Of a stretch of 64,000 nt of DNA, positions 54,042 to 61,750 are shown in pieces. Position numbers and translations under genes: made by a program. The stretch's first letter is position 1; each line of letters opens with the position of its first letter. The notes below the pieces were generated by a model, which made no database searches, was not told the origin of the DNA, and saw only the letters and a list, made by a program, of their open reading frames with translations. Source of the DNA: Candidatus Eiseniibacteriota bacterium (GTDB taxonomy: Bacteria; Orphanbacterota; Orphanbacteria; Orphanbacterales; Orphanbacteraceae); assembly GCA_024276995.1 (NCBI GenBank), contig JAJRWB010000008.1:1-64000 (forward strand), read 5' to 3'.

Positions 54042-55136
54042 ATGGCGTCACCTTCGGCGAAAGCGATGATCGAGGCGGTCCGGTCGGGAAAGTGGGACCG
54101 GCCGGTGATCCTCCTTTACGGAAAGGACGCTCTTTCGGTGGAGAAGACCGCCGACGAGATCGTCGGGGCGGTCCGCTCCCTCGAAGGAAGCGTCCAGTCG
54201 GTGGACGGCAGAAGACTGCGCGTCGGCGATCTCCTCGACGAGATCGCCCAGGTCTCGCTCTTCGCGCAGCGCCGTCTCTTCTGCTTGAACGGGCTGCCGT
54301 CGAAGGCGGACGGCATCGAAAAGATCGTGGGCCGCGTGAAGGAGGTGCCCGACACGCTTTTGCTGATCCGCGTCGAGGGAGACCAGGTCGACCGGATCGA
54401 TCGAAGGCTCCGCTGGTACAAGGCGATCGTGCGCGTCGGGATCGCCCTCGACGAGTTCAAGGAGGTGAAGGAGAGGGAAGTGCCCGGCAGGATCGCCGAG
54501 CTGGCGGGACGGGCGGGACTCGAAATCGGTGACGAGGCGATCCGGCTCCTCGCCGACCGCGTGGGAACTAACCTCGTGACCGCCCGGCAGGAGCTGGAGA
54601 AACTCTCCCTCTATGTCTACCCGTCGAAGCGGATCGAGCCGTCCCATATCGAAGAGGCGGTCGGCCGCTCGAGGGAGAAGATGATCTTCGCAATCACCGA
54701 GGGGATCAGCGGGAGGAACCGGGGGAAGGCGCTCGCCGATCTTTCGGAGTTGCTCCGCCAGGGGGCGTCGGGCGGCGCGATTCTCGCGCTTCTCGCGAGG
54801 CAGGCACGCTTCCTGATGCAGGGACGTCTCTTCCTCCGGGAGAACCCGGCGCTGCGGGGTGTCGCGCGGAGCTACCCGTCATTCCAGTCGTTCTTCCGGA
54901 AGGACTTTCCCTCGGAGTGGCTCGACCGATTCGGATCGAGGCGCACGAACCTCTTCCGGCAGCATCCATACGTGATCTATCTACACATGAACCAGGCGCT
55001 CCGTTTCCGAGAAGGAGAGCTTTTCCGCCTGCTCGGTACGCTTTCGAAAGCGGACAGGGCGATCAAGACGGGTGCCGGATCGGAGCAGACCGTGCTGTTC
55101 ACAGCGGTCGCCGCGGCGTCGGGCGGCCTGCCATGA
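54042..55136 (+). CDS. holA: DNA polymerase III delta subunit
   Basis: A 364-residue clamp-loader subunit. The N-terminal AAA+-like domain opens with VILLYGKDALSVEKTADEIV; the ERxVPGRIAELAGRAG region and the C-terminal collar (LADLSELLRQGASGGAILAL, ARQARFLMQGRLFLRE) are typical of HolA. It opens the sliding beta clamp with delta-prime in the clamp-loader complex. The start ATG is one base after the amidase stop, and its stop overlaps holB as ATGA. Length is normal for the family. Confidence 0.93.
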   Translation: MASPSAKAMIEAVRSGKWDRPVILLYGKDALSVEKTADEIVGAVRSLEGSVQSVDGRRLRVGDLLDEIAQVSLFAQRRLFCLNGLPSKADGIEKIVGRVKEVPDTLLLIRVEGDQVDRIDRRLRWYKAIVRVGIALDEFKEVKEREVPGRIAELAGRAGLEIGDEAIRLLADRVGTNLVTARQELEKLSLYVYPSKRIEPSHIEEAVGRSREKMIFAITEGISGRNRGKALADLSELLRQGASGGAILALLARQARFLMQGRLFLRENPALRGVARSYPSFQSFFRKDFPSEWLDRFGSRRTNLFRQHPYVIYLHMNQALRFREGELFRLLGTLSKADRAIKTGAGSEQTVLFTAVAAASGGLP

Positions 55137-56428
55137 GAAAGGGTGCGGCGGGCGCGTGGAAGAGTCGCGTGAGCGCCAGGCTGGAGGCGGGCACGTTGCC
55201 CCACGCGTTCCTCCTCACCGGGCCTCGGGGTATCGGTAAGGGGGAGGCGGCCTTGTGGCTCGGTCGCGCAGTGGTGTGCGAGCGGGACGAGCCTCCGTGC
55301 GGGGAGTGTGACGGCTGCCGGTCTTTCGAAAAACTCTCCGATCTCGACTTGGCGATTCTCCGTCCCGTGGTCCGTCCGGTCTGGATCGACGCGGAAACGC
55401 TCGAATCATTTCTTCCCGGCGAAGCGGCCGAAGGGATCGACCGGCTGATCGGCGCGAGGTTCCTCCTCCCCCCCGCACCCTCACTGGAGAAGCGGAGGAA
55501 AGTCCCCTTCCGGCTCAATCCGGCGTCCCTTCTCAGGAAGGGAAGAGGTTCTCCACGCACCGACAGGACACGTTTCGAAAGCCTCGTCGAATCGTCTTCC
55601 CTCGGTGACGGGGAGAAGAGAGTCCTCCACCACCTCGTCACCGCGTCGCAATCGCTCGAGTGGTATTCGTCGGGCATCGGAATCGGGCACCTCATCGGCG
55701 AGGGGGAGGGGGGACGAAAGGAGCGCGGCGTGCTTCCTTTTCTCGGGAAGAGACCCGCGGCGCGGCGGCGGAAGGTAGTCGTGGTGGAGGAAGCGGAAGG
55801 GATGACCGAGCAGGCGCAGAACGCTCTTCTCAAGACCCTCGAGGAGCCCCCCGCCGACTCGTTGCTGATCCTCACCTCGGCGCGCCGGGAGAGACTTTTC
55901 GACACGATCCGTTCGCGGTGCGAACAGATCCGCTTCCCGACGCTGGGCGAAGGGGCGATGCGGTCGGCGCTGGCCGCGTACTTCACCGGTCTCACGCCGG
56001 CGGAAGAGAAGGAACGAATCGACATCGGGGAGGGGATCCCCGGGAGGGCGGCGGAGGTCGACCTCGACGAGTACAGAAAGGAGCGGGAAGAGGTGGCGGA
56101 GTTGATCGAAGCGGCGTCTTCCGGGGCGTTTCCCGACTACTTCACCCGTCTCCACGCCTGGGTCGCCGGCGTGGAGGAAGGGGAGAGTCCGCCGGCGGAT
56201 GTGGCGCGGCGGCGACTCGACTTGTGCATGGAAAAGGCGCGCCGCCTGGCGGAGGAGGGAAGCCCCGTTTCCTTTCGCGCGGCGGACCGGGCGTTCCTTC
56301 TCGCGCGGCGGATCGCCGCCTCCGTCCGGCCGGGCTCGAACGTGACGCTTCTTCTCGAGGAATTCGGTCTCGGTCTTCGTGAAATCCTCTTCCGGTCCGC
56401 CCGCGCGTCGCGCGGGGGAGGTGCGTGA
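55133..56428 (+). CDS. holB: DNA polymerase III delta-prime subunit with large insertion
   Basis: A 431-residue clamp-loader subunit, about 100 longer than usual. The P-loop is GPRGIGKG (30-37); zinc cysteines are Cys49, Cys56, Cys59 and Cys62 (CGECDGC). The AAA+ core resumes at RKVVVVEEAEGMTEQAQNAL and LLKTLEEPP, with SxC sensor region CEQIRFPTL. Between the zinc finger and this core, residues about 75-215 form an insertion not seen in E. coli HolB, predicted helical and basic/acidic (RKGRGSPRTDRTRFE). It overlaps holA (ATGA) and the YbbR-like gene, so all are co-translated. Confidence 0.9.
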   Translation: MRKGAAGAWKSRVSARLEAGTLPHAFLLTGPRGIGKGEAALWLGRAVVCERDEPPCGECDGCRSFEKLSDLDLAILRPVVRPVWIDAETLESFLPGEAAEGIDRLIGARFLLPPAPSLEKRRKVPFRLNPASLLRKGRGSPRTDRTRFESLVESSSLGDGEKRVLHHLVTASQSLEWYSSGIGIGHLIGEGEGGRKERGVLPFLGKRPAARRRKVVVVEEAEGMTEQAQNALLKTLEEPPADSLLILTSARRERLFDTIRSRCEQIRFPTLGEGAMRSALAAYFTGLTPAEEKERIDIGEGIPGRAAEVDLDEYRKEREEVAELIEAASSGAFPDYFTRLHAWVAGVEEGESPPADVARRRLDLCMEKARRLAEEGSPVSFRAADRAFLLARRIAASVRPGSNVTLLLEEFGLGLREILFRSARASRGGGA

Positions 56429-57432
56429 TGATCCGTTTCGGTAGGAATCTCGGGATCAAGGGCGCCGCTTTCGTGATCACCATCTTCCTTTGCCTCAACG
56501 CGGAAACCGATCGGATGGTGGAAGTGGAGTGCCGGGTGCCGCTCGAGTATGTCAACGTGCCCGACTCGCTCGTTCGGATGGGCGACGCCCCCCACGAGGC
56601 TCACGTACAGGTGATCTTCAACAGGAAGTTCTGGCAGGTCCGGCCGGGGAACCTCTCGGCGTCGATCGACGTCTCCTCGGCGCGCCGTGGAACCCACCGG
56701 TTCGCGCTCCTTCCCGAGGATGTCACCATTCCCCGCGACCGGAAGGCGCAGGTCGTGGATATCGTCAGGCCGAAAAGGGTGGCTCTCACCTTCGAGGAGA
56801 AAATACGGAAGAGGGTCAAGGTCTTCCCGCAGATCGACGGTGTTCCGGCGGAGAACTATGTCGTCTTCGGCGAACCGAAGGTCGATCCCGACAAGGTCTA
56901 CCTCGTCGGTCCCCGGTCGCTCGTCGAAGGGGTGGATGTGGTTCGCTCCCTTCCGGTGAGCCTCACCGGCGCGAAGGAGGACATTCAGAGCAGCCAGCCG
57001 CTCGACGTGAGCGCCCTGGGAGACGTGCACACCGAGCCGGAAAGGGTGGAGATCTTCTTCGATATCGAGCCGATCGAGGAGAGGCTCCTCGCGCACTGCC
57101 CCGTACGGACCTCCCCCCGCTACGGGGTCGCCGTCGATCCCGATTCTCTCGACATCACGGTGCGCGGCCCGGCGGCGATGCTCGAACAGATCCCTGAGTC
57201 GAGGATACGACTCAGCCTGAACGTCGGTCCCCTCCCGAAGGGTGAATACGCCTATCTCGCCGAACCGGCGGAGGGGAACCGCATCCGTTACTATCCATTC
57301 CGCGACGGGGAGAGCGACTCGGCCGCCGCGGCGCTTCCCGATCTCGAAGGCTCGGTGCAGAACCTTCCCGACCTGGTTGTGCTCGTCGACTTCGTCCCGA
57401 AGGCGATGCGCATCACACGGGGCGGTCACTGA
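56428..57432 (+). CDS. YbbR-domain protein (CdaR-like)
   Basis: A 334-residue bitopic protein: one N-terminal membrane segment (KGAAFVITIFLCLNAE) and three YbbR repeats outside the cell (NRKFWQVRPGNLSASIDVSS, IRKRVKVFPQIDGVPAENYV, VGPRSLVEGVDVV). YbbR/CdaR proteins lie beside cdaA (diadenylate cyclase) in Firmicutes and bind it, but no cdaA is seen here. The ATG at 56428 overlaps the holB stop by one base and follows GGGGGAGG; a GTG at 56425 (GTGA overlap) would add one residue. Confidence 0.82.
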   Translation: MIRFGRNLGIKGAAFVITIFLCLNAETDRMVEVECRVPLEYVNVPDSLVRMGDAPHEAHVQVIFNRKFWQVRPGNLSASIDVSSARRGTHRFALLPEDVTIPRDRKAQVVDIVRPKRVALTFEEKIRKRVKVFPQIDGVPAENYVVFGEPKVDPDKVYLVGPRSLVEGVDVVRSLPVSLTGAKEDIQSSQPLDVSALGDVHTEPERVEIFFDIEPIEERLLAHCPVRTSPRYGVAVDPDSLDITVRGPAAMLEQIPESRIRLSLNVGPLPKGEYAYLAEPAEGNRIRYYPFRDGESDSAAAALPDLEGSVQNLPDLVVLVDFVPKAMRITRGGH

Positions 57433-57434
57433 CG

Positions 57435-58448
57435 ATGGCCCTGATTCTCGGCGTGGAAAGCTCGTGCGACGAGACCGCCGCCGCCATGGTCCGGGACGGC
57501 ACGGCGATCCTCTCGAACGTGGTGCTTTCCCAGCAGGTTCACGCGCTCTACGGCGGTGTGGTGCCGGAGCTCGCGTCGCGAGAGCATATCCGAACGGTGA
57601 TCCCCGTGATGCGCAGGGCGATCGAGGACGCGGCGGTGGAGCGCCGCGACATTGAGGGGGTGGCGGTCACCGTGGGACCCGGCCTGGTGGGCGCCCTCGT
57701 GGTCGGCCTCTCGGCGGCCCGCTCCTTCGCATGGTGTCTCGACATTCCGCTATTGCCGATTCATCATATCGAAGGGCATCTTTTCGCCGTGAAGCTCGCC
57801 TATCCGGACGAGCCGTTCCGCTTCGTGGCGCTCGTCGTGTCGGGGGGCCACACCGAACTCCTCGACGTGGAGGGCGAGGGGCGTTACCGGCGGCTCGGGC
57901 AGACACGGGATGACGCCGCCGGCGAGGTGTTCGACAAGGTGGCGAAGATGACGGACCTTCCTTACCCGGGAGGCCCGGAAGTGGACCGCGTCGCCGCCCG
58001 AGGCGATCCCCGGCGTCACACTTTTCCGAAGGCCCGCCTCGGGAAGGAGACGTGCGACTTCAGTTTCAGCGGCGTCAAGACCGCGGTGCGCTATCGTCTC
58101 CGTGACGATCCCTCCCTCGCCTCGCCCGGGAATCTCCCCGACCTGCTCGCCGGTTTCCAAGAGTCGGTTGTGGGCGCTCTCGTCGAGAACAGTCGCCGCG
58201 CGCTGCGCCGGACCGGGCGGGATACGATTGCCGTGTGCGGCGGCGTGGCCGCCAATTCGAGGCTCCGCGCCGCCCTCGCATCCATGGCGGCCGAGGAGGG
58301 GGCGCGCTTCCTCGTGCCCCCGCGGCGGCTGTGCACCGATAATGGCGCGATGATCGCTTCCGCCGGGGAGTACGCCCTGCGCGCCGGGCGGATCGCCCCA
58401 CCCGATCAAGGCGCCTCCGCCCACCTTCCCCTGCCGTTCATCGGCTAG
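57435..58448 (+). CDS. tsaD: tRNA N6-adenosine threonylcarbamoyltransferase subunit TsaD
   Basis: A 337-residue ASKHA-fold enzyme with the start MALILGVESSCDETAAAMV, the metal-binding IHHIEGHLF (H-x3-H) and VSGGHTELL, and the C-terminal GGVAANSRLR and LCTDNGAMIA signatures. It transfers threonylcarbamoyl to A37 of tRNAs that read ANN codons, with TsaB and TsaE. All family motifs and the length are normal. It follows the YbbR-like gene after 2 nt and ends the holA-holB-ybbR-tsaD run. Confidence 0.97.
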   Translation: MALILGVESSCDETAAAMVRDGTAILSNVVLSQQVHALYGGVVPELASREHIRTVIPVMRRAIEDAAVERRDIEGVAVTVGPGLVGALVVGLSAARSFAWCLDIPLLPIHHIEGHLFAVKLAYPDEPFRFVALVVSGGHTELLDVEGEGRYRRLGQTRDDAAGEVFDKVAKMTDLPYPGGPEVDRVAARGDPRRHTFPKARLGKETCDFSFSGVKTAVRYRLRDDPSLASPGNLPDLLAGFQESVVGALVENSRRALRRTGRDTIAVCGGVAANSRLRAALASMAAEEGARFLVPPRRLCTDNGAMIASAGEYALRAGRIAPPDQGASAHLPLPFIG

Positions 58449-58571
58449 GCCGACGACGCAAAGTGCGCGGCCGATTCGCAAGGTGCGAGGAGAGGCCGAT
58501 CGGTCTTTCGCGTTTCGCGACGGCCGCGACGGTGCCGCTCAGACTGTAACACGTTTCGATCGAACAGATTA

Positions 58572-58608
58572 CGGGGAGATCTCCCCGCGCACCCTCCCGG
58601 GAGGGTGC
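58572..58608. promoter_or_regulatory. Two adjacent perfect palindromes upstream of sigma-54 promoter
   Basis: CGGGGAGATCTCCCCG (58572-58587, 16 bp) and GCACCCTCCCGGGAGGGTGC (58589-58608, 20 bp), one base apart, the second ending 2 nt before the -24 GG. They are likely regulator sites or RNA hairpins. The rest of the gap 58449-58571 holds nothing clear. Confidence 0.6.
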
Positions 58609-58609
58609 A

Positions 58610-58625
58610 CGGCACGCTCCTTGCC
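58610..58625 (+). promoter_or_regulatory. Predicted sigma-54 promoter of the c-di-GMP-type signalling operon
   Basis: GGCACGCTCCTTGC: GG at 58611-58612 and GC at 58623-58624, exact N10 spacing, complete consensus. The TTG start lies 43 nt downstream. Confidence 0.8.
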
Positions 58626-58666
58626 GTTCGTTCCGGCGTAAGCCGCGACCCGCAAGGAGAGAGACA

Positions 58667-59659
58667 TTGCCGACGAAAGTATCCGAGCGCATCCTCGTCG
58701 TGGACGACGAGGACAGCATTCGAAGAATCATCGAGTTCCAGTTGAAAAAGGCGGGATACGAACCGCTTCTCGCGAAGAACGGTCGGGAAGGGGTGGAGAT
58801 GGCCCGTGCCCACATGCCCGACTTGGTGCTTTGCGACCTGATGATGCCCGAACTCGACGGCCACCAGGTGGTGGAGAGGCTCAAGGCGGACTACCTGACG
58901 AGCCAGATCCCGATCATCATCCTCACGGCGAAATTCGCCCGCGCCGACCGGATGGCCGGACTGGGCGCCGGCGTGAACGACTACCTGACGAAGCCGTTCG
59001 AAATGAACGAGCTGCTCATGCGTATCCGGAATGTTCTCGATTGGAGCCGGAAGCAGCGCTCGGCGAATCCTCTCACCGGTCTGCCCGGGAACGTGACGAT
59101 CGAAGAGGAACTGGAAAAGGTGATCGACACGGGGGAGAAGTTCGCCGTGGTCTACGTCGATCTCGACCACTTCAAGGCGTACAACGACTACTACGGATAC
59201 AACCAGGGGGACAAGGCGATCCGGGAGCTGGCGCGGATCTTGATGGACGCGGTCGCCGAACACGGTTCGGGACGCGAATTCGTCGGCCACATCGGAGGGG
59301 ACGATTTCCTCTACATCGCTCCCGTCGACACGGCGGAAGAGATCGGCCGGCACGTGATCGAGCAGTTCACCGCGAGTCTCCCGAAGCTCGTCCGTCCCGA
59401 CGATCTCAGGAAGGGCTACATCGCCGTGCGGGGGCGCACCGGCGATCTCGTGCGCTACCCCGTTCTTTCGGTGACCCTCGCGATGATCACCAACGAGTGG
59501 ACCGAAATCGATCACGTCGCCCGCGTGGGGGATTTGGCGTCGGGAGTGAAGTGCCAGGGGAAGGCGATCCGCGGTAGCGTGCTCGTCCGGGACCGGCGAA
59601 GAGACGGCTCGACCGGCGTGGAGATCGCCGCCGGCGGGAAGGAGGAGAAAAGTGTCTAG
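58667..59659 (+). CDS. Response regulator with GGDEF-type output (GGDDF)
   Basis: A 330-residue protein starting at TTG 58667 after AAGGAGAGAG. The receiver (residues 7-125) has Asp57 in LVLCDLMMPEL and the acidic pair in VVDDED; the output domain (about 140-290) is GGDEF-like with VVYVDLDHFKAYNDYYGYNQ and GHIGGDDFLYI. The signature is GGDDF (210-214) in place of GG(D/E)EF, so cyclase activity is uncertain: Asp for Glu at the fourth position may weaken metal or substrate use. It is the first gene of a signalling operon and a likely sigma-54 target. It overlaps the next gene by 8 nt. Confidence 0.88.
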   Translation: MPTKVSERILVVDDEDSIRRIIEFQLKKAGYEPLLAKNGREGVEMARAHMPDLVLCDLMMPELDGHQVVERLKADYLTSQIPIIILTAKFARADRMAGLGAGVNDYLTKPFEMNELLMRIRNVLDWSRKQRSANPLTGLPGNVTIEEELEKVIDTGEKFAVVYVDLDHFKAYNDYYGYNQGDKAIRELARILMDAVAEHGSGREFVGHIGGDDFLYIAPVDTAEEIGRHVIEQFTASLPKLVRPDDLRKGYIAVRGRTGDLVRYPVLSVTLAMITNEWTEIDHVARVGDLASGVKCQGKAIRGSVLVRDRRRDGSTGVEIAAGGKEEKSV

Positions 59660-60083
59660 ACGAAACGGCCGCCGCTTGCCGATGTTCCGCGCCGCCGGGG
59701 CGCCGTCGACCGTCCTTCTCGCCGGGGAGAACCGGGAAGTGATCGGCCGGATCCGCGCGCTTCTCGAGAGACACGGCTGCTCGGTTCTTCTCGGCCGAAG
59801 CGGCGAGGAGGTGGTGCGCATCGCGCGGCGCGGCGCGGTCGATGTGATTCTCATGGACATGGTCCTGCCGATCCTCGACGGGTACGCCTGCGCGCGACTT
59901 CTCCGGAAGGACCGCGCGACGAGCCACATACCAATTATCGGTTACAACGCCCCCCGGCAGCGGGGGAAGGAATTGACCCGCTCGGACGAGCAGGCTCTCC
60001 TCGAGCGGATCGAGGAAGCGCTGGAAACACGGAATGTGAATCAATGCTGTGAGCTGACCGGAACCGCAAAGGGAAGGAGGTAG
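59652..60083 (+). CDS. Degenerate receiver-domain protein
   Basis: A 143-residue protein starting at GTG 59652. Residues 19-135 follow the receiver fold (VLLAGENREVIGRIRALLER, VDVILMDMVLPILDGYACAR) with a phosphoacceptor-like Asp69. The acidic pair that normally binds Mg2+ (DD in VVDDE) is replaced by GE in LLAGENRE, and the conserved Lys region reads GYNAPRQRGKEL, so normal phosphorylation is doubtful. It may act as a pseudo-receiver adaptor between the GGDEF-type and HD-GYP proteins. Confidence 0.75.
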   Translation: MSRRNGRRLPMFRAAGAPSTVLLAGENREVIGRIRALLERHGCSVLLGRSGEEVVRIARRGAVDVILMDMVLPILDGYACARLLRKDRATSHIPIIGYNAPRQRGKELTRSDEQALLERIEEALETRNVNQCCELTGTAKGRR

Positions 60084-60088
60084 ACCGG

Positions 60089-60457
60089 ATGAGCCGGAAA
60101 ATTCTGATCGTGGATGATGAGGTGTATATCCTTCACATCCTCGATTTCAGCCTGGGCGCGGAAGGGTTCGAGGTGATCACCGCGGCCGACGGCGAGGAAG
60201 CGCTCGAGAAGGCGAGAACGGAGAAACCCGACCTCGTGGTGCTCGATGTGATGATGCCGAAAGTGGACGGGTTCGAGGCGTGCCGGAGGCTCAAGAACGA
60301 TCCAGAGACCCGCGAGCTCCCCGTGATTCTCCTCACCGCCAAGGGGAGGGAAGTCGATCGGAAAATGGGGATCGAGGTGGGCGCGGATGACTACATGGTG
60401 AAGCCGTTCAGTCCGAGCAAACTGATCCAGAAGATCGAAAGTTTCCTGAGCGTATAG
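60089..60457 (+). CDS. CheY-like single-domain response regulator
   Basis: A 122-residue receiver-only protein with intact motifs: ILIVDDEVYI (acidic pair), Asp53 in LVVLDVMMPKVDG, Thr in LLTAKGREVD and Lys in MVKPFSPSKL. Without an output domain it should work by protein contacts, for example with the HD-GYP protein or the degenerate receiver. It lies 5 nt after the degenerate receiver gene and 17 nt before the HD-GYP gene. The start ATG follows GGAAGGAGG. Confidence 0.92.
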   Translation: MSRKILIVDDEVYILHILDFSLGAEGFEVITAADGEEALEKARTEKPDLVVLDVMMPKVDGFEACRRLKNDPETRELPVILLTAKGREVDRKMGIEVGADDYMVKPFSPSKLIQKIESFLSV

Positions 60458-60474
60458 ATGCGGGGAGCGGACTC

Positions 60475-61641
60475 TTGCTGAGCGATACACTCACACGCGC
60501 CGTCCGGAAAAAACCGCCCGCCGGTCAACCCGCCGAAGGGCTTCTGCGTTCGTTCGAGGAGAACGTCGGCGTGTGGGCGAAGCTGTATTCCGACAGCCGC
60601 TACGACGAGGAGGCCGACACCGAGACGGTGGTGGGGAAGTCTCTCGAGACGCTCCTGCGTGTGCTCGGTGCCGACGGGTGCTCGATTTCGATCGCCCGGT
60701 GGAACCAGGAGTTTCTCGTCCGCCGCGCCGACGGGCGGCCGAGCCGTTCCACGCACAACCGGGACACCATGATCCACGCGGGCTGTCTCGGTCACGACGC
60801 GCTCCGGTCGGGAACGCCCCATTTCGTGAGGAGCATCGCCCACGATCCGCTTCACTATTACCCCTCGTCGGTCCGGGAAAACGAGTTCCGCTCGGTCGTC
60901 TGTTTTCCCCTCGGCGTGCGAGGGCAGACCCTCGGCGCGCTTTCGGTTTACTTCGGCGAAAGCCGCTCCCTCTCCCCGGCCGAACGGGATCTCGGGACGG
61001 CGCTCGCGCAGTCGGCGGCGCTCGCCATCGACCACTCCCTTCTCGTCGACGAGTCGCGGCGGAACTACCTGAGCACCGTGCAGGCGCTCGTCCGTTCCCT
61101 CGAGGCGCGCGATTCGGACACGTCGTACCACTCGTTGAGGGTCACCCAGTACGCCACCGTGCTCGGCGAGAAACTCGACATGTCGTCGAGGGAGCTGAGG
61201 GCTCTCCAGTACGGCGCCATGCTTCACGACATCGGGAAGATCGGGATCATCAACGAAATCCTGAACAAGAAGGGGAAGCTCACGAAGGAGGAGTACGGAG
61301 TGATGAGGGAGCATCCCCTCATCGGCGCCCGTATCGTGGAGACCGTCGATTTCCTGCGCGACGCCGTGCCGGCGATCCGCCACCACCATGAGATGTTCGA
61401 CGGCTCCGGCTATCCCGATCACCTCGCGGGGAGCGAGATTCCCCTGATCGCTCGGATCGTAACGGTTCCCGATTTCTACGATGCCCTCACCACGGAACGC
61501 CCCTACCGCGCACCGCTCGATCCCTCGGTCGTGCTCGGCGAAATCCGAAAGGGGAGCGGCAAGGCGTTCGATCCCGACATCGCCGATCTTTTTCTCAGCA
61601 TCCACGAACGGGGCGAACTCTCAGCCGATCCGTGCGCCTGA
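60475..61641 (+). CDS. GAF-HD-GYP domain c-di-GMP phosphodiesterase-type protein
   Basis: A 388-residue protein starting at TTG 60475 after GGGGAGCGG. Residues about 45-200 form a GAF-like sensor (GADGCSISIARWNQEFLVRR, VVCFPLGVRGQTLGALSVYF); residues about 205-380 form an HD-GYP domain with His251-Asp252 in MLHDIGKIGI and HHHEMFDGSGYPDHL, then RIVTVPDFYDALTT. Metal ligands and the GYP motif are intact, so it can probably hydrolyse c-di-GMP (to pGpG or GMP). It closes the operon, giving an opposing activity to the GGDEF-type gene if that one is active. Confidence 0.92.
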   Translation: MLSDTLTRAVRKKPPAGQPAEGLLRSFEENVGVWAKLYSDSRYDEEADTETVVGKSLETLLRVLGADGCSISIARWNQEFLVRRADGRPSRSTHNRDTMIHAGCLGHDALRSGTPHFVRSIAHDPLHYYPSSVRENEFRSVVCFPLGVRGQTLGALSVYFGESRSLSPAERDLGTALAQSAALAIDHSLLVDESRRNYLSTVQALVRSLEARDSDTSYHSLRVTQYATVLGEKLDMSSRELRALQYGAMLHDIGKIGIINEILNKKGKLTKEEYGVMREHPLIGARIVETVDFLRDAVPAIRHHHEMFDGSGYPDHLAGSEIPLIARIVTVPDFYDALTTERPYRAPLDPSVVLGEIRKGSGKAFDPDIADLFLSIHERGELSADPCA

Positions 61642-61681
61642 TCGATCGCGGCGTCGGAAAACGTGGCGCCGGCGATCGATC
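61640..61681 (+). terminator. Strong hairpin after HD-GYP gene
   Basis: GATCGATCGCGGCG (61640-61653) pairs with CGCC (61667-61670) and GCGATCGATC (61672-61681), one bulged G. It starts inside the stop codon region. No T-run follows, so it may act as a weak terminator or an mRNA 3'-end stabiliser. Confidence 0.45.
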
Positions 61682-61702
61682 GCTGATACGATCCCCCTCG
61701 GA

Positions 61703-61721
61703 CAGGCTCCCGCGGAGCCTG
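61703..61721 (+). repeat. Hairpin upstream of priA
   Basis: CAGGCTCC (61703-61710), loop CGC, GGAGCCTG (61714-61721). It lies 29 nt before the priA start, between the operon end and the priA SD. Confidence 0.4.
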
Positions 61722-61750
61722 CCGGATGTTTCCCTTCACAGGAGATCGCG

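Noticed and set aside
61703-61721. Hairpin before priA as a full intrinsic terminator
   Set aside because: It has no T-run and is too close to the priA Shine-Dalgarno to be sure; kept only as a hairpin.
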